Shown: piece after piece, positions 25,421 through 34,036 of the stretch
Position numbering within the stretch: position 1 is the first letter of the stretch
How the letters are laid out: every line of letters starts with the position of its first letter
Origin: Thermoplasmata archaeon
GTDB taxonomy: Archaea > Thermoplasmatota > Thermoplasmata > Thermoplasmatales > GCA-001856825
Length of the DNA: 43,070 nucleotides
Assembly: GCA_023256475.1 (NCBI GenBank)
Contig: JAGDXP010000015.1
Location: 1-43,070, forward strand
Direction: 5' to 3'
Notes under the pieces: model-generated
The model's input: the letters and a program-made list of their open reading frames with translations, nothing else
The model's database searches: none
Told to the model about the DNA's origin: nothing
Position numbers and translations under genes: made by a program

Positions 25421-27193
25421 ATTGGAGATAATTATGGAGTCTCTGTGGAATATTATCTTATTATCTTTAAATTCGACCCGATTTGAAAATTGAATGACCA
25501 ATTCTCCAATATTTATTCCTTCCAAAACAACTTCATGCTTCCTTGTATTAAATATAATGGAAATTCTGCCATTATCTGAAACCTTAGTTATAATTTTTAA
25601 ACCTTTGAATTCACGACCTGTAATGAACGAATCCCTAAAGAATGGATTTCCTCTCCACAGATTGACCAATTGCTTGAATTTTTCATTAAACTCGGACCCT
25701 AGTTTTTCCCAAGGGAAGGCTCTCCTGCAATCTGGGTCAGAACCTCCTTCCAATCCCACCTCGTCCCCGTAATAAATTAATGGATTCCCAATCATAGAGA
25801 ATAGTATTGCGTGTGCTATGAGTGATCTGTCTTCATTTCCTAATACTGTTATTATGCGCGGGACATCATGTGAGCCAACTATATTGATCGATTGGAGCCT
25901 TTTAATACCCAGCTTCATAAATTGGAGATAATAGAATCTTAAAAACTTTCGAACAGTTATCTGGTTCTTCACAAGTCTTATTATTAAATCCCTTAGCTGA
26001 TAATTGGTGAATGTATCATATGCATCGTTGTCAATAAAGAACTTAGGGTCGCACCATATTTCGCCTATGTGCAATATATGAGGATAAGATTTCTTTATCT
26101 TGATAGGTAGTTCTAGATATAGACTGTCAGCTACGTCATACCTTATACCAATCGGGTGAGATAATCGAATCCAAAAATCCAATACGTTAAAGACAAACCT
26201 TTGTACGTCAGGATTTATTAGATTTAACTTTGGCATCTTTTTAAAGTTCTTAAATGTAAAGTATTCCTGATGTTTTCCTTCGGAATAATCGGTGGCGTGC
26301 ATAATCCAATCAACATATGATTTATCATTCTCCAGATACTTCCTGAATATTTGATTGTGAATGGAAACGTGATTGAAGACCATATCAAGAATAAGACTCA
26401 TTCCTCGCTTTTCTAACTCCTTAATGAATTCGTTGAAATCTTTCAACTCCCCTAACAATGGATCTATTTCGAAGTAATCATCCACAGTATACCTATGATT
26501 ATCATGACTTTTGAAAATTGGATTCAGATAAATTATGGCCACTCCAAGTGATTCAAGATAGCCAATTTTTGAGATTAATCCTCTAAAATTCCCTCCGAAG
26601 AAGTTATTATTTGTGGGGAGAGAGTTCCATGAAGTTAAGTTTTCAACAGATTCATTATCTTCTCTCCTAAACCTATCGGGGAATATGTGATAGATCAATT
26701 TATTCACCATAATTCCATTTGATACGCTTTCCAAATTAGACGGCATATTTCCTTTATGGATATTCCCGGCAGTACTTTCCTCTTCAATTAACCAGAAATT
26801 ATATATGAGTCCATTATCAAATACTCTGTCACCATAAATCATTACCCCTTCCGGAAAATCTTCAGATGAAAAATCCTCACTGATTTTCCATAAGAGGCAA
26901 ATTCCATTTAAACATATTTTCCCCTTTTCAAAATTCCTATCCGCGTCGTAATTGTATAAGTGGATTTTGATTCGTTTATATGCAATTATATTAGATTGAT
27001 TCAATCTTAATCTAATAAAGTGTCTACCTGGATTCAGTTTGAAATTTTGACTATAGTTGTTCTCGGATCCTAAAACTATGGAACCAAATCCGTGGCAATT
27101 GAAATCAGATTCAATGAAATAATAAGGTTTATTCAGTATCTTATCATCTTCAATTATTACTTTTACTGTCTTTTCATTAATTTGAATTTGCAC
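25403..27193 (-). CDS. GH13 neopullulanase/cyclomaltodextrinase-type amylase
   Basis: All four classic GH13 regions are present: DMVFNH (270-275), GIRYDVADS with nucleophile Asp353, HIGEIW with acid/base Glu378, and IVGSHD with Asp443. The fifth region reads MPKLN (320-324), the signature of the neopullulanase/cyclomaltodextrinase/maltogenic amylase subfamily. An N-terminal all-beta domain (about 1-150) precedes the barrel, as in that subfamily. There is no signal peptide, so it acts on imported dextrins in the cytoplasm. It starts with GTG. Divergent from the TrmB-family gene through a 16-bp palindrome that supplies the expected TATA position. 596 residues, normal length. Confidence 0.92.
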   Translation of the reverse strand: MQIQINEKTVKVIIEDDKILNKPYYFIESDFNCHGFGSIVLGSENNYSQNFKLNPGRHFIRLRLNQSNIIAYKRIKIHLYNYDADRNFEKGKICLNGICLLWKISEDFSSEDFPEGVMIYGDRVFDNGLIYNFWLIEEESTAGNIHKGNMPSNLESVSNGIMVNKLIYHIFPDRFRREDNESVENLTSWNSLPTNNNFFGGNFRGLISKIGYLESLGVAIIYLNPIFKSHDNHRYTVDDYFEIDPLLGELKDFNEFIKELEKRGMSLILDMVFNHVSIHNQIFRKYLENDKSYVDWIMHATDYSEGKHQEYFTFKNFKKMPKLNLINPDVQRFVFNVLDFWIRLSHPIGIRYDVADSLYLELPIKIKKSYPHILHIGEIWCDPKFFIDNDAYDTFTNYQLRDLIIRLVKNQITVRKFLRFYYLQFMKLGIKRLQSINIVGSHDVPRIITVLGNEDRSLIAHAILFSMIGNPLIYYGDEVGLEGGSDPDCRRAFPWEKLGSEFNEKFKQLVNLWRGNPFFRDSFITGREFKGLKIITKVSDNGRISIIFNTRKHEVVLEGINIGELVIQFSNRVEFKDNKIIFHRDSIIISNLYFQD

Positions 27194-27212
27194 ACCAATT
27201 TAAGATCATTTC

Positions 27213-27228
27213 CAATAAAATTTTATTG
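27213..27228. promoter_or_regulatory. perfect 16-bp palindrome serving as shared TATA/operator
   Basis: CAATAAAATTTTATTG is perfectly self-complementary. Its centre is 27 nt from the GH13 GTG (27193) and 23-29 nt from the two candidate TrmB ATGs (27244, 27250), so one element can serve as the TATA box in both directions. Its 12-bp core ATAAAATTTTAT recurs at 32809-32820, upstream of the ABC ATPase gene. Confidence 0.55.
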
Positions 27229-27243
27229 ATACGCATACTTACT

Positions 27244-28260
27244 ATGATAATGTCGAAACTGCAGTTCGATGAATTGAAGAGATTCGGGCTATCGGATTAT
27301 GAGATAAAGGCTTATGTTACACTTCTGACTAAAGGACCCCTGACATCCACAGAAATTGTAAAGCAGTCTGGTATACCTCAACCCAGGGTTTACGACGTGC
27401 TTCAGAATCTCAGTGCCAAAGGTCTTGTAGAATACATGCAGGGGGATAAGAGGAGAACGTATATTGCAGTACCTCCGAGAATAGGGTTAAAGAAAGTTAT
27501 ACGGGAAATGGATAACTACATAGAAAACTTTGAGAGAAGGTTAACAGAATTAAAGAAAGATTCTTTTAACATAATCCCCCAGATATGGATTGTTGAGAAA
27601 GATACAAAGATTATTGAAAAGACTAGAGAAATAATTTCATCATCACGCAACGAAATAATTGTTTCAGCCCATTCAAAGACCATTGATGAGATTATCGGTG
27701 AACTCAATGATGCCAGTGATAGAGGAGTTACAGTGGCTCTCGTGATATATCCGGACGTAGACGAGAAAATACTTCAAAAATTCAATCCGAGGATAATAAT
27801 AAAGAGGAGAGATATCGAGGCATCGGAAGTCATTATTGGTGATAGATCAATAGGCTTATTAAGAGTTGAATCAGGGGGTAAGGAAAATTATGGCCTTTAT
27901 TTTAAGGATGATGAAATAATCCACATACTTAACTATTACTTCTACCATACAATCTGGCAGCCATCTAAATATATAAATGATTTCCTTTCTCTGGAAAAAA
28001 TATCATTAAACACAGCCTGGTTATGCTGTGAGGCTGGAAAACAGTTGCTTCTCGCAGGTAAAAAAATAAGGGGAGAATTTGAAGTAATCATGAATAACAA
28101 AAAACACAGATTAACGGCAAATTTAGTGGATGTGGAAGTACTCCCAGGCCTAAAGCACACAATATATATAGAACATAATGGCAAAAGAATATCACTTGGT
28201 GGGAAAACAGCCAGAGTTGAAGACGCTAGATTACTAAATTGCCGTCTTGAGATTGATTGA
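27244..28260 (+). CDS. trmB: TrmB-family sugar-responsive transcription regulator
   Basis: The N-terminal winged helix (LKRFGLSDYEIKAYVTLLTKGPLTSTEIVKQSGIPQPRVYDVL, given here in two parts: FGLSDYEIKAYVTLL and STEIVKQSGIPQPRVYDVL) is typical of TrmB/COG1378. A short coiled linker (about 85-105) leads to a phospholipase-D-like middle region and a C-terminal beta domain that binds sugar in characterised members. About 338 residues, close to Thermococcus TrmB (345, from memory). The ATG at 27244 is in the context cttactATG, the same as the binding-protein start; 27250 is also possible. It lies between the GH13 and ABC genes, so maltodextrin control is the natural role. Confidence 0.9.
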   Translation: MIMSKLQFDELKRFGLSDYEIKAYVTLLTKGPLTSTEIVKQSGIPQPRVYDVLQNLSAKGLVEYMQGDKRRTYIAVPPRIGLKKVIREMDNYIENFERRLTELKKDSFNIIPQIWIVEKDTKIIEKTREIISSSRNEIIVSAHSKTIDEIIGELNDASDRGVTVALVIYPDVDEKILQKFNPRIIIKRRDIEASEVIIGDRSIGLLRVESGGKENYGLYFKDDEIIHILNYYFYHTIWQPSKYINDFLSLEKISLNTAWLCCEAGKQLLLAGKKIRGEFEVIMNNKKHRLTANLVDVEVLPGLKHTIYIEHNGKRISLGGKTARVEDARLLNCRLEID

Positions 28261-28264
28261 ACAC

Positions 28265-28275
28265 TACTCACAGTG
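28265..28275 (+). promoter_or_regulatory. TrmB-type operator candidate, upstream copy
   Basis: TACTCACAGTG matches the TACTNNNAGTA operator described for Thermococcales TrmB at seven of eight fixed positions. It sits just before the TATA box (28283-28290), where a repressor would block TFB/TBP. Confidence 0.5.
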
Positions 28276-28282
28276 GTAAAAA

Positions 28283-28290
28283 TTAAATAT
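28283..28290 (+). promoter_or_regulatory. TATA box of the ABC sugar-transport operon
   Basis: TTAAATAT centred about 24 nt before the ATG at 28311; leaderless spacing. Confidence 0.55.
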
Positions 28291-28306
28291 TGACACTTCA
28301 ATATCT

Positions 28307-28317
28307 TACTATGAGTG
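28307..28317 (+). promoter_or_regulatory. TrmB-type operator candidate, copy over the start codon
   Basis: TACTATGAGTG has the same seven-of-eight match to TACTNNNAGTA and lies 42 bp (about four helical turns) after the first copy. It covers the expected transcription start and the ATG. Confidence 0.4.
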
Positions 28318-29768
28318 ATAACCAGCAGCCTAAAAAAAGTTCTAAAGCAGTCGTTGCCGTGGTAGCTATTGTTGTAATAATTATCATTGCTGCCGGAGTC
28401 TACTATGCCCTATCAAGAACCACAACAAAGACTACTACATCATCAACAGGAGGCGCCCAAAAAGTCACAATTACAGTATGGGGCTCAGGAAGCGCGGGCG
28501 GAGAATCTCTGGCATTCAATGAATCACTAGCAGCATTTGAAAAAGCCTACCCCAATATAACTGTTGTTGATTCACCGGCCATAAATGTTGCGTCTACACA
28601 ATTCCCTACTGCTGCCCATGCTCATCAGGCACCTGATGTTTATAGAGATACCAGCGATAATGGAGGAGCCCTGTATGCAGCCGGCCTTCTTCTAAATTTG
28701 ACTCCATACCTGAACTCTTCATATATTAATCAGTTCACCAAGGGAACAATCGAAGATTGGACCTTGAACGGAGCCCTTTATGGAATACCTGTTAATACCA
28801 ATGGTATTGCTCTATACTATAATAAGGCATTAATGCCGAACGGCGTTCCGCCTTCCAATGTCTATCAGATGATTCAGGATGCTGAGAACGTTACTGCAAT
28901 GGGTCCTGGTTATGTGGGACTTGCTTATGGAATTGGGAATGATTATGGATATAGATTTGCAGCATGGTTCCCGGCATTTGGAGGCCAGATCTTCAATTCC
29001 AATAGATATCCAGTATTGAACAGCAGTCAAGATATTGCTGCAATGTGGTTTGTATGGAACTGGACTGTAAAGTATCACGTAGATGTCACAGGATTAACTT
29101 TCACTGATGAGCAGAATCTTTTTGAAACCGGTAAGTCAGCATTCATGTTTGACGGTCCTTGGGATCAGTCCGTATATGAAAAAGCCCTAGGAGCAAATCT
29201 CGGAGTTGAAGCCATTCCATATAACAATGCCACCGGACTATGGCCTGAACCATTATGGGGTTCAGTTGGATACGTTATTTCAAGTCCTCAGGCATCTGGA
29301 GCAACACCTTCCCAGATCTGGGCATCTCTCAAATTTGTGGAGTTCATGACTAACTTCAATTCTCAGTTGCTTTTGTTTAAGCTTGCTGGAGATTTACCTT
29401 CTCTAGTATCTGTGGGAACATATATCCAAAATCATACTTTTAACGACACTCTGATATCTGGCTGGATACAGCAAGAACAGCATACCCAGCAGTTCCCCAA
29501 TTATCCGCAAATGGCATTCTACTGGACACCATTCCACGTTGGCGCCACAAACCTTGAAACAAATTCATCAAAGGTAACGGTGCCCGAGGTCATGAATCAG
29601 ATTGAGAGCCTAATAATACAGGATCTCCAACAGAATGGTTTACTGCCCAGCCCCTCAATGCCTTCAATCTCCTTAAGCATTATACCTACAACATTACTGA
29701 CTGTATTTTCAACTCTTATCTCCTTATCCTCATTCAGCAGCTTGGTGGCTCCAGAAGTAAAAAATTAA
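28311..29768 (+). CDS. ABC transporter sugar-binding protein (MalE-like, membrane-anchored)
   Basis: Extracytoplasmic solute-binding protein of the CUT1 sugar family (485 residues). A single N-terminal membrane anchor (about residues 13-35) is followed by a Thr/Ser-rich linker (TTTKTTTSSTGG) and the binding domain (VTITVWGSGSAGG, YGIPVNTNGIALYYNK, FMFDGPWDQ). No lipobox Cys is seen, so it is tethered by the anchor. The C-terminus (about 450-477) is also hydrophobic, which is unusual. I start at ATG 28311 for the TATA spacing; the in-frame TTG at 28290 lies in the promoter. Many N-x-S/T sequons fit a glycosylated surface protein. First gene of the operon with two permeases. Confidence 0.9.
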   Translation: MSDNQQPKKSSKAVVAVVAIVVIIIIAAGVYYALSRTTTKTTTSSTGGAQKVTITVWGSGSAGGESLAFNESLAAFEKAYPNITVVDSPAINVASTQFPTAAHAHQAPDVYRDTSDNGGALYAAGLLLNLTPYLNSSYINQFTKGTIEDWTLNGALYGIPVNTNGIALYYNKALMPNGVPPSNVYQMIQDAENVTAMGPGYVGLAYGIGNDYGYRFAAWFPAFGGQIFNSNRYPVLNSSQDIAAMWFVWNWTVKYHVDVTGLTFTDEQNLFETGKSAFMFDGPWDQSVYEKALGANLGVEAIPYNNATGLWPEPLWGSVGYVISSPQASGATPSQIWASLKFVEFMTNFNSQLLLFKLAGDLPSLVSVGTYIQNHTFNDTLISGWIQQEQHTQQFPNYPQMAFYWTPFHVGATNLETNSSKVTVPEVMNQIESLIIQDLQQNGLLPSPSMPSISLSIIPTTLLTVFSTLISLSSFSSLVAPEVKN

Positions 29769-29774
29769 TTTCTC

Positions 29775-29784
29775 TTTATTTTTT
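29775..29784 (+). terminator. T-rich stretch, possible partial terminator after binding protein
   Basis: TTTATTTTTT just after the binding-protein stop and before the Shine-Dalgarno of the first permease. Oligo-T can terminate archaeal RNA polymerase, so this may lower permease output relative to binding protein. Confidence 0.3.
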
Positions 29785-29801
29785 AAGTTTGGAGTGATGG
29801 A

Positions 29802-30686
29802 ATGTCGGGAAAGCAAAAAACCGAAAATAAAGCCATTGTCTATTTGATACCGGTACTTGCGGTTTTGGCTTTCCTTGACTTCTATCCCATTTCTTATAGT
29901 ATTTACATGAGTTTCACCAATTTCAATGAATTTCATTTCTTCAATTACAGCTTCATAGGGATTAAAAATTATATTAACATAATAAAATCCGGCTTTCTGT
30001 GGCAATTACTGGAGCAGAATGCAATCTATGCATTCGGTTCCGTAGCCCTAATGGCCCCGGCTGGATTCATTATAGCAATGGTAATGAATCAGAAGGGCCT
30101 CAGGGGGAAATCATTCTACAGGACAGCAATACTTTTTCCCTGGGCATACCCTGCTTTCATAACTATATTGATCTGGCAGGGTATGCTTGATTATCATTTT
30201 GGAATAATAAATGAATTTCTTGAAAGCATCAGATTGAAGCCCGTTTATTGGCTGGGTACCCCAGAGACCGCAATGTTCTCAATAATATTTGTAAACTTGT
30301 GGTTATCATTCCCCTATTACACTTACGTTTTTACATCTGCACTCCAAAGTATTCCCAGCGAATTATATGAGGCAGCTGAGATGGATGGTTATGGTGTATT
30401 TGGAAAAATCAGGAGAATAATTCTCCCCATGATGAGTAGGCAAATTGCATTTGTAGTAATATTTGGATTCATATTTACATGGAATAACTTCTATATTCCG
30501 TTCCTTCTAACAGGTGGAGGACCAGGATATTCCACTCAAATATTGATTACATGGTCCTACATGGAGGCATTTGACTACCTGCAATTTGGAATAGCTGCGG
30601 CTTATGCTGTTATATCAATTCTATTCCTGCTAGTTGTTGTTATTATCGCGAACCATTATTCCAAGATGATGTCAATTCTGTACTGA
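29802..30686 (+). CDS. ABC sugar transporter permease (MalF-like)
   Basis: A 294-residue membrane protein with six predicted segments. The cytoplasmic EAA loop that contacts the ATPase is clear (ELYEAAEMDGYGVFGKIRRIILPMM, given as EAAEMDGYGVF followed by RRIILPMM, about residues 187-210). It lacks the long periplasmic domain of bacterial MalF. An almost perfect Shine-Dalgarno GGAGTGAT (29791-29798) precedes the ATG, in contrast to the leaderless first gene. It partners with the next permease and probably the MalK-type ATPase at 32.9 kb. The substrate is inferred as maltodextrin from the surrounding hydrolases. Confidence 0.92.
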   Translation: MSGKQKTENKAIVYLIPVLAVLAFLDFYPISYSIYMSFTNFNEFHFFNYSFIGIKNYINIIKSGFLWQLLEQNAIYAFGSVALMAPAGFIIAMVMNQKGLRGKSFYRTAILFPWAYPAFITILIWQGMLDYHFGIINEFLESIRLKPVYWLGTPETAMFSIIFVNLWLSFPYYTYVFTSALQSIPSELYEAAEMDGYGVFGKIRRIILPMMSRQIAFVVIFGFIFTWNNFYIPFLLTGGGPGYSTQILITWSYMEAFDYLQFGIAAAYAVISILFLLVVVIIANHYSKMMSILY

Positions 30687-30695
30687 GGTGAAAAA

Positions 30696-31568
30696 ATGTT
30701 AAAAATAAATGACAGAGGGAAATATTACAGACGCCTAAGAATTATCAAGAGAATAGTCTCGCATCTATTCCTTATTCTTGTTGTTATATTTGCTGTTTTT
30801 CCAATCTACTATGTTCTGCTGACAAGTCTCTCACCTCTCCAGAACCTAGCCCAAGTTAGCCTGAAAACTCTCATACCCAATCCTGCTTATCTTACGACTT
30901 CAAATTATAGGACCATAATCTACAATTATCCTTTCCTGCTCTGGCTTAAAAACACACTCATATATAGTTCAAGTGCGACCTTAATAGGATTGCTTTTAGC
31001 CATAACCTCGGGACTGGCACTATCGAGATTCAATATTCCTCTGAAGAGGATAATACTGTACATGATGCTCATACTATCTCTCTTCCCCTTCGTCATTATG
31101 GTAATTCCGTTCTATTTTATGTTTGCACAGCTGAATCTCCTGAATTCGTATTATGGCCTTATCATGGCCTATTCAGGTGGTGCAGTTATATTCTCATCAT
31201 GGCTAATTAAAAATTATGTAGACTTAATTCCCAAGGACTATGAGGAGGCTGCCCAACTAGACGGTTACACCAGAACGGGAGCCCTCTTTAGGGTCTTGGT
31301 TCCAATTGCCAGACCCGTTATAATATTTGCTCTGGTTATCTCATTTATGGGGCCCTACACAGATTATGCTCTTGCAGGGCAAATCTTGACCTCGCCCAGC
31401 ATGTATACAATGGCTATAGGTTTGTATTATGTCTCACAGGGAACTGTTAGCATGAATTATGGAACCTATTCAGCGTTTTCAATATTGATGGGAATACCCA
31501 TTTTCCTCCTGTTCTTTGCGTTCCAAAGGTACCTGGTTTCAGGATTCAGTATTTCAATGTATAAATAA
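30696..31568 (+). CDS. ABC sugar transporter permease (MalG-like)
   Basis: A 290-residue inner-membrane permease with six segments and the EAA loop DYEEAAQLDGYTRTGALFRVL (about residues 180-200). It follows the first permease by 9 bp. The Shine-Dalgarno GAGGTGA (30685-30691) overlaps that gene's stop codon, so translation is coupled. The C-terminal tail (RYLVSGFSISMYK) resembles MalG-type permeases. The last 23 bp overlap the convergent MFS gene. There is no ATPase gene directly after; the likely ATPase is 1.3 kb further on behind its own promoter. Confidence 0.93.
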   Translation: MLKINDRGKYYRRLRIIKRIVSHLFLILVVIFAVFPIYYVLLTSLSPLQNLAQVSLKTLIPNPAYLTTSNYRTIIYNYPFLLWLKNTLIYSSSATLIGLLLAITSGLALSRFNIPLKRIILYMMLILSLFPFVIMVIPFYFMFAQLNLLNSYYGLIMAYSGGAVIFSSWLIKNYVDLIPKDYEEAAQLDGYTRTGALFRVLVPIARPVIIFALVISFMGPYTDYALAGQILTSPSMYTMAIGLYYVSQGTVSMNYGTYSAFSILMGIPIFLLFFAFQRYLVSGFSISMYK

Positions 31569-32712
31569 TCGCTAAGATAAATTCGGCAATCATCAGTAAT
31601 ATGGAGAAATCAAATACTGGAAAAACTGATAGATATCTTGACACAAGGAAATTACTCAGAAGTAGCCCAATGCCCTGCGAAATTGAGCCGATGAGATTAT
31701 ACAATGAAATTCCCACTGACCTAACTTGCCAGTTCCTTCTGATGACCATCAAGAAGAGTGAAATTGAGAACCCGGATTGACCGATCCCAAACAGTATTCC
31801 GCTTATTAAATAGCTATAATAAAGTCCACTTAAAATACAAACAAGAGCAGAGATATAGACTAAAGATGAAAATAACAATATCCTCGACTCCTCTCCATTT
31901 TTTGAATATCTACCGAAAATCATCTGAGAAAGGACGAAGGCCACTGAAACTGCAATTAATATAAATGTATATTGAACCCCGGTTAAGTCGAAATAGCCTG
32001 GGCTTACTAACGTGAATTGATAATAAGAATACGATGATGATGTTGCTAGACTAAGCAAGGCTAAAATGCTGTAAAATACAACTGATGCTCCCTTATTTGA
32101 TATTTTTCTATCCTTGTTAATGTCTGATGTTGATCTATGATAAAAGTCCGGAACCTTATTTAAAAAGAAAAGCGAAGCGGCTGAGAATAAGAATGCAAGA
32201 ATGTATATTACCGTATATTGAAATCGGATGTTAATGCTCATGGAAAAAAGTGCAAGAGATATGAAATATCCGAGTAATGAAGCAATCCTGAGTATTGAAT
32301 TTCTCAATGAAAAGTACGTATTCCTCAATTCGTCCCTAATCATGAAAGGTACCCACAATGTCCATGTTGTCCCTGAGAATGATGCAAAGAACGTTCTGAA
32401 AGATAAAATCATCACAAACAGAAATAATGTGCCAATATATCCTAGATGTATGTAGAGGAACAGAAGAAGTGGCAGCCACAGTAACCTATCCAGCCATGTT
32501 GATAATACGGTAATCTTTTTCAAAGAAACATCATTCTTCAAAATTTTATATGCTGCAAACTGTGCCAAGGGAACCAATAAAAGAGGGACACCTACTATCA
32601 AACCGACTGGATCATTTCTGCCAAAGATAATAATGGTGAGAGGGATTAGGTAGGAGCTCGCCAAAGTTGAGTATACCGCCCAAAGACCTCCATCAATCAT
32701 GGATAGATTCAT
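31546..32712 (-). CDS. MFS-type transporter, unknown substrate
   Basis: A 388-residue polytopic protein with about 10-12 hydrophobic segments arranged in two halves and a basic loop in the middle (about 195-215; NKVPDFYHRSTSDINKDRK), typical of the major facilitator superfamily. No family-specific motif was recognised. It is inserted between the permeases and the ATPase of the sugar ABC system on the opposite strand, so a role in sugar or oligosaccharide transport, or in exporting a product, is possible. ATG 32712 or 32700 could be the start. A weak AT box (ATACTTATT, near 32744-32752) would give a short leader. Confidence 0.7.
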   Translation of the reverse strand: MNLSMIDGGLWAVYSTLASSYLIPLTIIIFGRNDPVGLIVGVPLLLVPLAQFAAYKILKNDVSLKKITVLSTWLDRLLWLPLLLFLYIHLGYIGTLFLFVMILSFRTFFASFSGTTWTLWVPFMIRDELRNTYFSLRNSILRIASLLGYFISLALFSMSINIRFQYTVIYILAFLFSAASLFFLNKVPDFYHRSTSDINKDRKISNKGASVVFYSILALLSLATSSSYSYYQFTLVSPGYFDLTGVQYTFILIAVSVAFVLSQMIFGRYSKNGEESRILLFSSLVYISALVCILSGLYYSYLISGILFGIGQSGFSISLFLMVIRRNWQVRSVGISLYNLIGSISQGIGLLLSNFLVSRYLSVFPVFDFSILLMIAEFILAIIYTLKY

Positions 32713-32808
32713 TACTTTTTCTTCTTCGGTCTGACCATTTGTGAATAAGTATTTCTTAAATCTATCATGGGACGATTTGCTCGAGATGCGAACTGATTGA
32801 AATTAAAT

Positions 32809-32820
32809 ATAAAATTTTAT
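32809..32820. promoter_or_regulatory. 12-bp palindrome ATAAAATTTTAT upstream of ABC ATPase
   Basis: Perfect palindrome identical to the core of the element between the GH13 and TrmB genes. It lies about 80 bp before the ATPase ATG, upstream of a separate ATATTAATATT box (32860-32870) that fits as its TATA. May be a common regulatory site; AT-rich palindromes also arise by chance. Confidence 0.35.
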
Positions 32821-32895
32821 ACTACTTGTCGTGATAAAAAAATTATTTTCTTCGAGAAAATATTAATATTCCTATTTCATTGAATATTGAAGCCA

Positions 32896-33954
32896 ATGGC
32901 AGATATTAAGCTTGATAAAATAACTAAGGATTATGGTAAACATAAAGGTGTATTTGATCTTGATCTCCAAATAAAAAGTGGAGAATTCTTTGTTATCTTG
33001 GGGCCAAGTGGATGTGGAAAAACAACCACACTTCGAATTATAGCAGGTCTCGAAACTCCCGATTCTGGTAGGGTTTATCTTGATGATGTGGATATAACCG
33101 ATTATCCCCCCAAGGATAGGAATATGTCCATGGTTTTCCAGAATTATGCACTATATCCCTTTATGTCAGCCAGGGATAACATTGCTTTTCCATTGAAGAA
33201 GAAGAAAATGAGCAAACAGGATATTAACAGAAAGGTTGAGGAAATAGCCGAAACTCTTTCAATTTCAGATATCCTGGATAAGAAGCCGGGTCAGCTTTCA
33301 GGTGGCCAGAGGCAAAGAGTTGCACTGGCAAGAGCTATTGTTAAAGAACCTAAGGTTTTCCTAATGGACGAACCGCTGTCTAATTTGGATGCTAAATTAA
33401 GGATCAGCATGAGAGCCGAACTTAAGAATATTCAACGAAAGTTAGGGATAACCACTGTATATGTGACCCATGATCAGATTGAAGCCATGACGCTGGCAGA
33501 CAGAACCGCCATTCTGGATGGCGGAAAACTTGTACAGTTGGATTCCCCTTTGAAAATTTACGAACAGCCTGCTACTATTTTTGTGGCTGGTTTTATGGGA
33601 GACCCACCAATTAATTTTATAGATGTAGAGATAGAGAATTCCGGAGAACAAAGTATAATACATGTGGGATCTCAGTCTTTCACACTCAGTGGAAATATCC
33701 CAGTTAAAAAGGCTGTGCTAGGAATAAGACCTGAGGATGTCAGGGTTTCTGAGAAGGGTTTAAAGGCTAAATTATACTTCGAGCAGGTTCTCGGAAGCAG
33801 ATACATTCAACACTTCAAGCTGGATGGTCTAGATAAAGATGTTTTGAGTGTTTCAACGCATGCCCAATACAAAGACGGTGAGGAATATTATATAACTTTT
33901 ACTGAGGGAAAAATTTTCCTATTTGACAAAGAAACAGGCAAGAGGATCCTCTAA
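32896..33954 (+). CDS. ABC sugar transporter ATPase (MalK/UgpC type)
   Basis: A 352-residue ATPase with Walker A GPSGCGKTT (36-44), Q-loop VFQNYALYPFM, signature LSGGQ (134-138), Walker B VFLMDEP (154-160) and switch His in VYVTHDQIEAM. A C-terminal TOBE-type regulatory domain (about 235-352; PPINFIDVEI, LGIRPEDVRV) marks the CUT1 subfamily. I start at ATG 32896; the in-frame TTG at 32887 adds three residues only. Monocistronic, with its own AT-rich promoter. It probably energises the permeases at 29.8-31.6 kb and may serve other sugar importers. Confidence 0.93.
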   Translation: MADIKLDKITKDYGKHKGVFDLDLQIKSGEFFVILGPSGCGKTTTLRIIAGLETPDSGRVYLDDVDITDYPPKDRNMSMVFQNYALYPFMSARDNIAFPLKKKKMSKQDINRKVEEIAETLSISDILDKKPGQLSGGQRQRVALARAIVKEPKVFLMDEPLSNLDAKLRISMRAELKNIQRKLGITTVYVTHDQIEAMTLADRTAILDGGKLVQLDSPLKIYEQPATIFVAGFMGDPPINFIDVEIENSGEQSIIHVGSQSFTLSGNIPVKKAVLGIRPEDVRVSEKGLKAKLYFEQVLGSRYIQHFKLDGLDKDVLSVSTHAQYKDGEEYYITFTEGKIFLFDKETGKRIL

Positions 33955-34036
33955 ATCATTTACAACCTTTGGTATAAACTGTTTTTATATATGAAAATCT
34001 AAAAATAAATAGAAAATAAAAAATTAATGGTCAGGA

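Noticed and set aside
29730-30005. 91-codon minus-strand frame at the binding protein/permease junction
   Set aside because: It covers the permease ribosome site and signal-like N-terminus on the other strand, with no promoter or homology cue.
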